NCBI GenBank assembly: GCA_965214615.1 | Contig: OZ243952.1 | Location: forward strand, 3,100,001 to 3,164,000 | Reading direction: 5' to 3' | Length of the DNA: 64,000 bases | DNA from: CBDAUN01 sp965214615 | GTDB lineage: Bacteria > Pseudomonadota > Gammaproteobacteria > Arenicellales > JAJDZL01 | Notes under the pieces: generated by a model | The model's input: only the letters and a program-made list of their open reading frames with translations | Databases searched by the model: none | Told to the model about the DNA's origin: nothing | Translations under genes and position numbers: made by a program | Part shown: positions 54,038 to 61,872 of the stretch, piece by piece | How the letters are laid out: each line of letters begins with the position of its first letter | Numbering within the stretch: position 1 is the stretch's first letter

Positions 54038-54811
54038 TTGATTTGCCAGGACCGCATCAATTTGACCATCGACGAATCATTCGAAATTGACCCGGGCAAC
54101 GGTGAGCGGGTCCGCGGACGGTTCCGGAACACGGGACGCGGCCCGGTCGGGGTGTACGTCCACGGATTGCTGTCCGACGGCGACGGCACCAAGTCGATGC
54201 ATCTTTGGGAATCGGCAATCCGCCAAAACCGGTCCTGGCTGCGGTTTGATCAGCGGGGTCAGGGAAGATCGGACGGAACCTTTGACGATTTCCGGATTTC
54301 AAGAGTTGTCGAAGATCTGCGCTGCGTACTCGACCATGTCGGCGACAGGCCGACAATTCTTGTCGGTTCCAGCCTCGGAGGCTGGATCGCTGCGCACGCG
54401 GGCCTGACCGGGCTTCACCGCATCGCAGCAATGGTGCTGATTGCTCCTGCGATTAATTTTGTCGAAGGCATCTGGAATTCGCTCTCGGCCGAAGAGCGCA
54501 GCGAATGGCAAAGCGGCGGGCGGCGCTACTTTCCCAGCCCCTACGAGGATGACGGGTTTGCCCTGGATTTCGAGACCGTGGAAGATGCCCGCGAGTTCGA
54601 CATCTACCGGGGCCGCGTACGCTACGACTGTCCGGTCACAGTCCTTCACGGCGCGTGCGACGATACCGTGCCGGTAGAAGTCAGCGCGAATTATCAGGCC
54701 CGAACGGAATCCGAAGTCCGGCTGGACGTGATTCCCGGCGCAGATCATCGCTTAAGCGGACACTGTCAAACAATCCAGGACTGCGTGGATTCCATGTGGC
54801 CGGACGATTAG
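54038..54811 (+). CDS. Alpha/beta hydrolase
   Basis: This protein of about 257 aa is an alpha/beta hydrolase-fold enzyme. The oxyanion region is VYVHGLLSDGDGTKS, the nucleophile elbow GSSLGGW, the acid Asp in HGACDDTVP and the base His in IPGADHRLSGH, so the triad is complete. FDQRGQGRSDGTF is the typical strand-4 loop. The substrate is unknown. It starts at a TTG near 54038 (a second TTG lies eight codons later). It follows the dehydrogenase by 83 bp and precedes fxsA by 24 bp. Confidence 0.86.
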   Translation: MICQDRINLTIDESFEIDPGNGERVRGRFRNTGRGPVGVYVHGLLSDGDGTKSMHLWESAIRQNRSWLRFDQRGQGRSDGTFDDFRISRVVEDLRCVLDHVGDRPTILVGSSLGGWIAAHAGLTGLHRIAAMVLIAPAINFVEGIWNSLSAEERSEWQSGGRRYFPSPYEDDGFALDFETVEDAREFDIYRGRVRYDCPVTVLHGACDDTVPVEVSANYQARTESEVRLDVIPGADHRLSGHCQTIQDCVDSMWPDD

Positions 54812-54835
54812 ATTCGGCGCAGCGCGAGACCCCCT

Positions 54836-55285
54836 ATGCGGCCAATCGGCATACTGTTCCTAATATTTCTGGCGATTCCGATCGTCGAGATCTATCTGCT
54901 CATCCAGATCGGCGAAGTGATCGGCGCGCCATGGACAGTGGCCGGAGTCGTAGCAACCGCGGTGATCGGTGCCTGGCTGGTAAAGGCCCAGGGAGTGATC
55001 ACGCTGCACCGAGCGATGCAGACAATGAAAAGGAACGAAGCGCCGGCGCTGGAAATTGTCGAGGGTTTGTTTCTGCTTGTTGCCGGCGCTCTTTTGATCA
55101 CGCCGGGATTCGTCACGGATGCAATTGGTTTTGCGTGCCTGACACCGGCTCTTCGGCGTCCGCTGGCGCATGTTCTGGTCGCGCGCCTAGTCCGTGAAAT
55201 CTCACGCAAGACCGAGGAGGCCGCCAGACAAGGCGGTTCCTCCGGAGCACGGACCATCGATGCCGACTACAAGGATCTGAACTGA
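54836..55285 (+). CDS. fxsA: FxsA family membrane protein
   Basis: This 149-aa FxsA family protein has three to four hydrophobic segments (ILFLIFLAIPIVEIYLLIQI; TVAGVVATAVIGAWLV; GLFLLVAGALLITPGFVTDA). The motif PGFVTDAIGFACLTPALRRP is diagnostic. In E. coli FxsA was linked to phage F exclusion when overproduced; its normal role is unclear. The C-terminus is short and hydrophilic. Confidence 0.93.
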   Translation: MRPIGILFLIFLAIPIVEIYLLIQIGEVIGAPWTVAGVVATAVIGAWLVKAQGVITLHRAMQTMKRNEAPALEIVEGLFLLVAGALLITPGFVTDAIGFACLTPALRRPLAHVLVARLVREISRKTEEAARQGGSSGARTIDADYKDLN

Positions 55286-55315
55286 GCTGACAGCAATCAG
55301 CTGCCACCTGGAAAC

Positions 55316-56362
55316 CTAGCCCATCGGATTCGGATAGGCGCGGTGCGCAGCCGCGATTCGGTCGAGCACTTCATCGCCGAGCCGCACATCGGCGGCCGAC
55401 ACGCAGACCTTAAGCTGCTCCATCGTCGTCGCGCCGATGATAACCGACGCCATGAACGGCCTTGTCAGGCAGAACGAGAGCGCCATCTGGCACCGGTCGA
55501 GGCCATGTTCGTCGGCAATGCGGATGTATTCATCGACTGCCGGCAAAACTTCGTCCGTATACCTTCCGCCCAGGGTCGGGGAAAACTCCCGCCGAGAAGC
55601 CGCAGGAGTCGCTCCACCCTGATACTTGCCGCTCAAAAGGCCCGTAGCGAGAGGTGAAAATGCCAGCAGTCCCACTTTCTCGTTGTGCGAAAGCTCTGCG
55701 AAATCCAGATCGAACTTGCGGTCCAGCAGGTTGTATTCGTTCTGCATCGACACGACTCTGGGGAAATTACGCTCCCTGGCGATCTGAAGAAACTGCGATG
55801 TGCCCCAGCAGGACTCGTTCGACAGGCCGATCGTCCTAATTTTCCCGGCAGCGACGAATTCATCCAGCGTCTCAAGTGTCTCGCAGATATTGCCGCGAAT
55901 CTGCTCGGCGTCCTGGTCGGAAGGGTCGAATTTCCAGCTCTGGCGGAAATGATACGAACCCCGATTCGGCCAATGCAGCTGATACAGGTCGATGTAGTCG
56001 GTCTGCAGGCGCTTCAGACTCATCTCGACCGCAGCGCGTATCGACTTCGGCCCGATAGGTCCGCCGTCGCGAATCGAGTTCGAGCCATCTCCGACAATCT
56101 TGGTAGCAATCACAACCCGGTCGCGTCCGCCGCGCTTGCGCAGCCAGGTGCCGATAATCGATTCCGAAGCGCCTGAAGTTTCACGGGCGATTGGCAAAAC
56201 CGGATACATTTCCGCCGTGTCGATAAAGTTCACGCCGTGATCAAGCGCATAGTCCATTTGATCGTGCGCCTGAGCTTCGCTGTGCCGGCTCCCCCATGTC
56301 ATAGTGCCCAGGCAGATTTCGCTGACGTCAATATCCGAAGTGCCCAGTCGATTCATTTTCAT
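55316..56362 (-). CDS. Aldo/keto reductase (Tas-like)
   Basis: This 348-aa NADP-dependent aldo/keto reductase of the Tas group shows DHGVNFIDTAEMYPVLP (catalytic Asp/Tyr), VVIATKIVG (Lys) and IDLYQLHWPNR (His). GLSNESCWG, VSMQNEYNLLDR and SPLATGLLSGKY are also typical. ATG 56362 follows GGGGAGAACGAAATC, a good ribosome site; the longer frame to 56566 lacks family sequence. The substrate is unknown. It converges on fxsA. Confidence 0.93.
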   Translation of the reverse strand: MKMNRLGTSDIDVSEICLGTMTWGSRHSEAQAHDQMDYALDHGVNFIDTAEMYPVLPIARETSGASESIIGTWLRKRGGRDRVVIATKIVGDGSNSIRDGGPIGPKSIRAAVEMSLKRLQTDYIDLYQLHWPNRGSYHFRQSWKFDPSDQDAEQIRGNICETLETLDEFVAAGKIRTIGLSNESCWGTSQFLQIARERNFPRVVSMQNEYNLLDRKFDLDFAELSHNEKVGLLAFSPLATGLLSGKYQGGATPAASRREFSPTLGGRYTDEVLPAVDEYIRIADEHGLDRCQMALSFCLTRPFMASVIIGATTMEQLKVCVSAADVRLGDEVLDRIAAAHRAYPNPMG

Positions 56363-56643
56363 CTGATTTCGTTCTCCCCGTATGCCGGTGTTCAATCCGA
56401 TTGCGAGCCGCCGGATGCCAAATTGCCCCGTCGCGGCTGTGAAAGTCGAAAAGGATACAGCAATTGAAAGTGCAATTGACGACCGCATATCCGAGCTGTC
56501 CGAAACCCTGGTCCGCGAGGCGGAATCTCCGCGCACGCGACTTACGATTTCACATTCGCAGCGCACAAATGCGATAATCGGGCCAATATGCGCTGTGCCG
56601 GCGCGATTCGCACATTCCGTCGAACCTCCCGAGGTATCAAACG

Positions 56644-57105
56644 ATGTACAACTTCAAACCGATTCAATGGATCGTCGCCGCTGTCGTGGTTCTGGCATGC
56701 GGCGGCGCAGCCTATGCTGACCAGCCGCCGGTATTTGCCGCCGGCTGGGGAGACTTCGCCATCCGCGGATACGATACGGTGGCCTATCATCTGGAAAGCA
56801 AGCCTGTCAAAGGCGACAGCGAGTACACTGCTGATTGGAACGGCGCCACCTGGAGATTCGCCTCTGCCGAGAATCGCGACCGGTTCGTTGAGGACCCCGA
56901 ACGCTGGGCGCCGCGCTACGGAGGCTATTGCGCCTGGGCGGTATCGAACAACTACACCGCTAAAACCGATCCCGACGCCTGGTCCATTGTAGACGGCAGG
57001 CTCTATCTGAACTTTAACAAGAGCGTGCGCAAGACCTGGAGCGAAAACATTCCGGATAACATCAGGCGCGGCGACGCGAACTGGCCGGCAGTCCTGTCAA
57101 AATAG
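56644..57105 (+). CDS. Secreted YHS-domain protein
   Basis: This 153-aa exported protein has a signal peptide (WIVAAVVVLACGGAAYA) and a YHS-like domain: FAIRGYDTVAYHLESKPVKG, WRFASAENRDRFVEDPERWA, RYGGYCAWAVSNNY and WSIVDGRLYLNFNKSV. Such periplasmic YHS proteins are thought to bind metal ions, but the function is unproven. The ATG follows GAGGTATCAAACG. An aminotransferase gene follows 34 bp later. The 281 bp before it (56363-56643) holds its promoter and that of the divergent reductase. Confidence 0.9.
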   Translation: MYNFKPIQWIVAAVVVLACGGAAYADQPPVFAAGWGDFAIRGYDTVAYHLESKPVKGDSEYTADWNGATWRFASAENRDRFVEDPERWAPRYGGYCAWAVSNNYTAKTDPDAWSIVDGRLYLNFNKSVRKTWSENIPDNIRRGDANWPAVLSK

Positions 57106-57139
57106 TCGTTTCCCGGAAACGAACCCGAGGCGTACTTCC

Positions 57140-58300
57140 ATGCACGCTGCATCGAAACGCATCAACGATGTACAAGCTCCGATCATTCCGGCAGTGGCGG
57201 ACATGATCGATGCCAATCCTGGAACCATCTCCCTAGGTCAGGGGGTGGTGTATTTTCCGCCTCCGGAGCAGATTTCTGACGGCATCGCGCGGTTTTCGCA
57301 ATCGGCGATTCACCACTATCAGGCGGTCGAGGGCATCTTGGAATTACGCGAGGCGTTCAGCGCCAAGCTAGAGAGCGAAAACGGGATCGACTCGTCGCAA
57401 TATGCGGTTGTCGTTACAGCGGGCAGCAACATGGGCTTTCTCAACGCCATCCTCGCGATTTGCGATCCCGGCGACGAGGTGATTCTGCCGAAGCCGTGGT
57501 ACTTCAATCATGAAATGGCGGTGCGGATCGCCAATTGTGTTCCGGTCGGCGTCGATACCGACAGCAATTACCATCCTGCTGCGGATGCAATTGAACGCGC
57601 CATTTCGCCCAGGACCCGGGCGATTGTCACAATCTCTCCGAACAATCCGAGCGGAGCCGTGTACCGGCGCGATACGCTTGAGCAAATAAACGAACTGTGT
57701 GCGCAATCAAATCTCTACCATGTCAGCGACGAAGCCTACGAGTATTTCCGCTATGGCGATGCGCAGCATTTTTCGCCGGCATCGGCGTCCGATGCAAGCG
57801 GACACACGATATCGCTATTCTCGACAAGCAAGTGCTACGCGCTGGCAAACTGGCGCATCGGCTGCATGCTCGTGCCGAAAGACCTGTTCCTGGCAGTGCG
57901 CAAGATTCAGGACACCAACGTGATCTGCCCGCCTGTCATCAGCCAATTTGCAGCGATAGAGTGCTTGAAGCTGGGCTTTGCCTATTGCGAGCCGCGGATT
58001 GCCGAAATCGCGGGTGCGCGCGAGCATTTGGCGAATGCCCTGCGCAGCCTGCCGGGAGTTCGCCACGGCAGGCTTGACGGCGCGTTCTACGCCTTGATTG
58101 AAATTCCCGGTACCAATCTGTCGGACATGCAGATCGTCAAGGCGCTGATCGAGCAGCACGGAGTGGCGGTCATTCCCGGGCAGGCATTCGGAATTGACGA
58201 TCGATGCTGCCTAAGAGTTTCCTACGGCGCACTTGAACCGAGCGTTTCAGTGGCAGGAATCGACCGCCTCGTAAACGGACTGAAATCGTTACTGAATTAG
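57140..58300 (+). CDS. Class I/II pyridoxal-phosphate aminotransferase
   Basis: This 386-aa fold-type I aminotransferase shows GTISLGQGVVYFPPPEQI near the N-terminus, AGSNMGFLNAILAICDPGDE, the substrate/PLP region TISPNNPSGAVYRRDTL, Asp and Tyr in HVSDEAYEYFRYGD, and the PLP lysine in STSKCYALANWRIGCM. LRVSYGAL near the C-terminus carries the carboxylate-binding Arg. Amino donor and acceptor cannot be assigned. The next gene, a desaturase, starts 15 bp downstream. Confidence 0.92.
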   Translation: MHAASKRINDVQAPIIPAVADMIDANPGTISLGQGVVYFPPPEQISDGIARFSQSAIHHYQAVEGILELREAFSAKLESENGIDSSQYAVVVTAGSNMGFLNAILAICDPGDEVILPKPWYFNHEMAVRIANCVPVGVDTDSNYHPAADAIERAISPRTRAIVTISPNNPSGAVYRRDTLEQINELCAQSNLYHVSDEAYEYFRYGDAQHFSPASASDASGHTISLFSTSKCYALANWRIGCMLVPKDLFLAVRKIQDTNVICPPVISQFAAIECLKLGFAYCEPRIAEIAGAREHLANALRSLPGVRHGRLDGAFYALIEIPGTNLSDMQIVKALIEQHGVAVIPGQAFGIDDRCCLRVSYGALEPSVSVAGIDRLVNGLKSLLN

Positions 58301-58314
58301 CGCTAAAACACAGC

Positions 58315-59229
58315 ATGGACGGCTATACCTACAGGCGGGATTTGCTCGCAACCGGCGATCTTCGGCGATTCTCCCGAAAATCTGACGCCCCGGCATTGCT
58401 ACATCTGGCGGTACATGCGCTGGTGATCGCTGCCACGGGCGGGCTCGTTGTGCTTGCACTTGGCACCTGGTGGATCTGGCCGGCCTATATCGCACACGGC
58501 ATCGCCCTTGTGTTCGTCTTCGCACCTTTGCACGAGTGCATCCATGGCACCGCGTTTCGCACCAAATGGCTCAATTCGACCGTCGCAGCGATATGCGGCT
58601 TGATTCTCTTTCTGCCGGCCGGCTACTTCCGGCGGTTTCATTTTGCCCACCATCGACACACCAATGATGCGCAAAACGATCCTGAAATGGCAATAGCCAA
58701 GCCATCAACGCCTGCACAGTACCTGTGGGCGATGTCCGGCATTCAGACCTACTGGATTCCGCAATTCAAGCTGCTGGCCGGCCTAGCCGCCGGGCGGGCC
58801 GATGCGGATTTCATTCCGGAGTCGGCGCAGGGTGCCATTGTGAAAGAAGCGCGAGCGCACATTGCCGGGTATTGTGCTCTGCTTGCGGCATCCTTCGCCT
58901 TCGACTCCCTATTCCTGGTGCATCTTTGGGCTATGCCGCTGCTATTCGGAATGGTGGCGCTTCGCGGGTTTCTACTCGCCGAACATGCCGGATGCGAAAT
59001 GAGCGGCAACATGCTGCACAACACGCGCACCACTGTTTCAAATGCGCTTTTTCGCTACCTGGCCTGGAACATGCCGTATCACGCAGAGCATCATGCCTTC
59101 CCCTCGGTCCCGTTCCACGCACTGCCGAAACTGCATCCGCTGATGAAAGACCGTATCGCGCACCTTGCTTCCGGGTACTTCCGGTTTCACCTTGACTATG
59201 TGCGGCAAATGCAACGGCATGAGGTCTGA
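58315..59229 (+). CDS. Fatty acid desaturase family protein
   Basis: This 304-aa membrane di-iron desaturase/hydroxylase has His boxes in LHECIHGTAF, FHFAHHRHTNDAQNDPE and MPYHAEHHAFP, which supply the eight or so iron ligands, plus EHAGCEMSGNMLHNTRTT. Four or more hydrophobic segments surround them. The substrate could be an acyl lipid or another hydrophobic molecule. It follows the aminotransferase closely and converges on cobQ with 2 bp between. Confidence 0.9.
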   Translation: MDGYTYRRDLLATGDLRRFSRKSDAPALLHLAVHALVIAATGGLVVLALGTWWIWPAYIAHGIALVFVFAPLHECIHGTAFRTKWLNSTVAAICGLILFLPAGYFRRFHFAHHRHTNDAQNDPEMAIAKPSTPAQYLWAMSGIQTYWIPQFKLLAGLAAGRADADFIPESAQGAIVKEARAHIAGYCALLAASFAFDSLFLVHLWAMPLLFGMVALRGFLLAEHAGCEMSGNMLHNTRTTVSNALFRYLAWNMPYHAEHHAFPSVPFHALPKLHPLMKDRIAHLASGYFRFHLDYVRQMQRHEV

Positions 59230-59231
59230 CA

Positions 59232-60716
59232 TCAAAATCTTGGTGGGCAAGCGTCTTCGAGCAACGCATCGATATTAAGCGCTGCTTCAAGTTCGTCGGC
59301 GAGTTGTTCGAGAGAATCTTCGACCGACGCTTCGTAGCACAATCGCGATGAGGTGTTCTCGCGAACGCCATTTAGCCAGCGGGAGCGAAACTGGTCGCTC
59401 GAAAACAGTCCGTGCACATAGCATCCTGAAATGTTGCCGTCACTGCTTGCGGCACCGTCTTCGCCGTGCTCGGAGCGGATCATCCGCCGCACAGTATCCG
59501 GGCCGCGGGTTTCGCCTATGTGGATCTCATAACCGTTGACAATGCTTCCCGTGGTCACGCAAACTCCGTTCAGGGGCCGGACTGTCTTGTCGTCGTTCAT
59601 ATCGGTTTCCACATCGAGCAGCCCTAGGCCGTCGGCAGACCCCGGGCGACCCTCGATTCCATTCAAATCCCGAATTTTTCTCCCGAGCAGCTGATAGCCG
59701 CCGCACAGCCCCAGCACTCTTGCGCCGGACCGGGCATGGGCGATGATGTCGTGATCCCATCCCTGTTCGCGCAGGAACCTCAAATCTGAAAGAGTCGACT
59801 TCGTGCCGGGCACAATGATGACATCTGCATCTCTGGGAATCGGCGAGCCGGGCCTGATGAACTGAAACTCCACGTTGGGCTCGCTGCGCAGCGGATCAAA
59901 GTCATCGGAATTGGCAATTCTTGACAGCATGGGCACCGCAATTTTTACCTTGGAATTCATTTTTTCGGCATGCTCCGGAACAAGCGAGTCATGAATCACA
60001 GAATCTTCCTGAGGCAGCCGCCGGGCGGACTTTGACCAGGGAATGACACCACGGCACGGCCACCCCGTGTGTCTTTCGATATCCTGTACACCACCAGCAA
60101 ACAGCGAAGTATCGCCACGAAACTTGTTGACTATGAAGCTCCTGATCATTGCAGCATCGTCGCAATCCAGCACAGTCTTGGTTCCCACCACTGACGCGAT
60201 CACTCCGCCGCGGTCGATATCGGCCAAAAGGGCTACAGGCACATTCGCTGCGCGGGCAAAGCCCATATTCGCGATATCGCGCTTTCTTAAATTCGTTTCT
60301 GCAGCACTTCCTGCACCTTCAACCAGTACGTATTCATAGCTGTCAGACAATTTTCTGAAGCTGTGGAGGACAGGCTCCATCATCCAGAATCTGTCCTTGA
60401 GAAAATTTCTGGCATCCAGATTGGCAACCACCTTGCCATGGACCACTACCTGGGAAGTGCAATCGGATTGCGGTTTTAGCAGAACCGGGTTCAGGTCGAC
60501 TTCGGGATCAATACCGGCTGCCCTGGCTTGAAGTGCCTGAGCGCGCCCGATTTCGCCGCCGCAGGCGCATGCCGCAGCGTTGTTGGACATGTTCTGAGGC
60601 TTGAACGGCGCTACGGTGCGACCTTTGCGGCGGATCACCCGGCACAGCCCGGCGACGATTACGGATTTTCCGACATCCGAACCGGTGCCTTGGATCATAA
60701 GTGCGCGGCTTGTCAT
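59232..60716 (-). CDS. cobQ: Cobyric acid synthase CobQ
   Basis: CobQ amidates four carboxylates of adenosylcobyrinic acid diamide in cobalamin synthesis. From ATG 60716 the 494-aa protein shows the P-loop IQGTGSDVGKSVI, FKPQNMSNNAAACACGGEIG, LVEGAGSAAE and DIDRGGVIAS. The class I glutaminase domain has its Cys in GLCGGYQLLGRKI and its His in CYVHGLFSSDQFR. The frame extends to 60764 without features. No riboswitch is seen upstream. Its presence with the cobalamin riboswitch at 63.5 kb suggests a B12 locus continuing beyond the window. Confidence 0.96.
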   Translation of the reverse strand: MTSRALMIQGTGSDVGKSVIVAGLCRVIRRKGRTVAPFKPQNMSNNAAACACGGEIGRAQALQARAAGIDPEVDLNPVLLKPQSDCTSQVVVHGKVVANLDARNFLKDRFWMMEPVLHSFRKLSDSYEYVLVEGAGSAAETNLRKRDIANMGFARAANVPVALLADIDRGGVIASVVGTKTVLDCDDAAMIRSFIVNKFRGDTSLFAGGVQDIERHTGWPCRGVIPWSKSARRLPQEDSVIHDSLVPEHAEKMNSKVKIAVPMLSRIANSDDFDPLRSEPNVEFQFIRPGSPIPRDADVIIVPGTKSTLSDLRFLREQGWDHDIIAHARSGARVLGLCGGYQLLGRKIRDLNGIEGRPGSADGLGLLDVETDMNDDKTVRPLNGVCVTTGSIVNGYEIHIGETRGPDTVRRMIRSEHGEDGAASSDGNISGCYVHGLFSSDQFRSRWLNGVRENTSSRLCYEASVEDSLEQLADELEAALNIDALLEDACPPRF

Positions 60717-60858
60717 TTTCTGATTGTTTGGGGGCTGGAATCCGAATTGCGGCACACCGAGCATAGGTGTACAACCGAGTTCAGGATGGGTCTAGAGCGA
60801 GCCGGCGACTGAAACACTGATGGCGCGATGTCTGTTTGGGTGAGGCATTGTCAAGCCG
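60717..60858. other. Upstream region of cobQ
   Basis: This short region lies before the cobQ start and should hold its promoter. I looked specifically for a B12 box and cobalamin aptamer here and found none, unlike at 63.5 kb. Confidence 0.5.
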
Positions 60859-60950
60859 AAACGGCCAAAGCGGCCTGAGTGGAATCTATGGGGAGTCGCA
60901 AAGCAGTTTCGTAACCGGGCCAACGTCTGCAAACCGATCCAACAGCAGCG

Positions 60951-61163
60951 TCACCCGCCATTTTTCAATTGGCTCAGCTCCTGAGAATCCAAGCCGGTCA
61001 AGCGCCGTATGTCCGCTTCCGACATGCCGTCGGCCATAAGCTTTGTCGCCAATTTGCATTTCGTTTTGTGCATGCCCTGCTCAAATCCCTTGGATCTCCA
61101 ATCCTCTGCCACGGTTGGAAAATGTTCTTTCACCCATGCTGCCGTTACTTCACGCATTTCCAT
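60951..61163 (-). pseudogene. Rpn-family C-terminal fragment, copy 1
   Basis: This 70-codon open fragment is nearly identical to the C-terminus of the Rpn protein at 61873-62898, from MREVTAAWVKEHFP to ELSQLKNGG. It carries a single EQG unit (FEQGMHKTK). It has its own ATG, placed directly after the stop of a 47-codon frame. The N-terminal nuclease domain is absent. Confidence 0.75.
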
Positions 61164-61307
61164 TTACCCCCAGCCACCTTCAGCCCATCTGTCGCGACGC
61201 CAAGTCACTTTATCGGGAATTTCGCCGATACCCCGGCCGCAGACATTCTTACCACCATGACCGCCAAGTTGACTCATTTCCGAATCCGAAACAGCCAAAG
61301 AAGGCAT
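61164..61307 (-). other. 47-codon open frame in spacer 1, abutting the Rpn fragment
   Basis: The frame starts MPSLAVSDSEMSQLGG and ends DRWAEGGWG, and its TAA directly precedes the ATG of fragment copy 1. The same frame is preserved in spacer 2. No similarity is recognised, and coding status is unproven. Confidence 0.3.
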
Positions 61308-61387
61308 ACGTAGAATCAAGGGAAAGTCGCTGACCAGATTCGTAGTCCTGCCCGAGCCAAATTCTGCAACCCGATGCAACGGCAGCG

Positions 61388-61648
61388 TCACCCGCCGTTT
61401 TTCAATTGGCTCAGCTCCTTCGAACTCAAGCCGGTCAAGCGCCGTATGTCCGCTTCCGACATGCCGTCGGCCATAAGCTTTGTCGCCAATTTGCATTTCG
61501 TTTTGTGCATGCCCTGCTCAATGCCCTGCTCAATGCCTTGCTCAATGCCTTGCTCGACGCCCTGCTCAAATCCCTTGGATCTCCAATCCTCTGCCACGGT
61601 TGGAAAATGTTCTTTCACCCATGCTGCCGTTACTTCACGCATTTCCAT
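61388..61648 (-). pseudogene. Rpn-family C-terminal fragment, copy 2
   Basis: This 86-codon open fragment of the Rpn C-terminus has five EQG units (FEQGVEQGIEQGIEQG... to MHKTK). Otherwise it matches copy 1 almost exactly and ends SSKELSQLKNGG like the intact gene. Its ATG directly follows the stop of the second 47-codon frame. No nuclease domain is present. Confidence 0.75.
61509..61568 (-). repeat. 12-bp minisatellite, five units, in fragment copy 2
   Basis: Five consecutive 12-bp units of ATGCCCTGCTCA and one- or two-base variants encode EQG(I/V/M) on the minus strand. Copy 1 has one unit and the intact gene eight, so the tract changes by whole codon quartets without frameshift. Confidence 0.85.
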
Positions 61649-61792
61649 TTACCGCCAGCCACCTTCAGCCCATCTGTCGCGACGCCAAGTCGCTTTATCG
61701 GGAATTTCGCCGATACCCCGGCCGCAGACATTCTTACCACCATGACCGCCAAGTTGACTCATTTCCGAATCCGAAACAGCCAAAGAAGGCAT
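61649..61792 (-). other. 47-codon open frame in spacer 2, abutting the Rpn fragment
   Basis: The same frame as at 61164-61307, with a Val-to-Ala change (PDKATWRRD) and a final Arg (GGWR). Its TAA directly precedes the ATG of fragment copy 2. Conservation between spacers may reflect recent duplication rather than selection. Confidence 0.3.
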
Positions 61793-61872
61793 ACGTAGAA
61801 TCAAGGGAAAGTCGCTGACCAGGCTCTAAGCCCTGCACGGATCAAAGTCCGCAAACCGATGCGACAGCAGCG

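Larger units (their letters stand above)
60859..61860. repeat. Tandem array of Rpn 3'-end plus spacer units
   Basis: Two complete units and one degenerate spacer lie downstream of the intact Rpn gene. Each unit is the last 70-86 codons of the Rpn gene (about 60941-61163 and 61377-61648) followed by a spacer of about 210 bp (61164-61376 and 61649-61858). The tail of an older spacer is recognisable at 60859-60940 from shared words such as TCTGCAAACCGAT and GCCAAAG. The spacers are almost identical for their first 170 bp and diverge near the junction. This looks like recent tandem duplication or gene conversion. Confidence 0.8.

Noticed and set aside
60717..60858. Cobalamin riboswitch before cobQ
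   Set aside because: Specifically searched for because cobQ is a B12 gene; no B12 box or conserved core was found.
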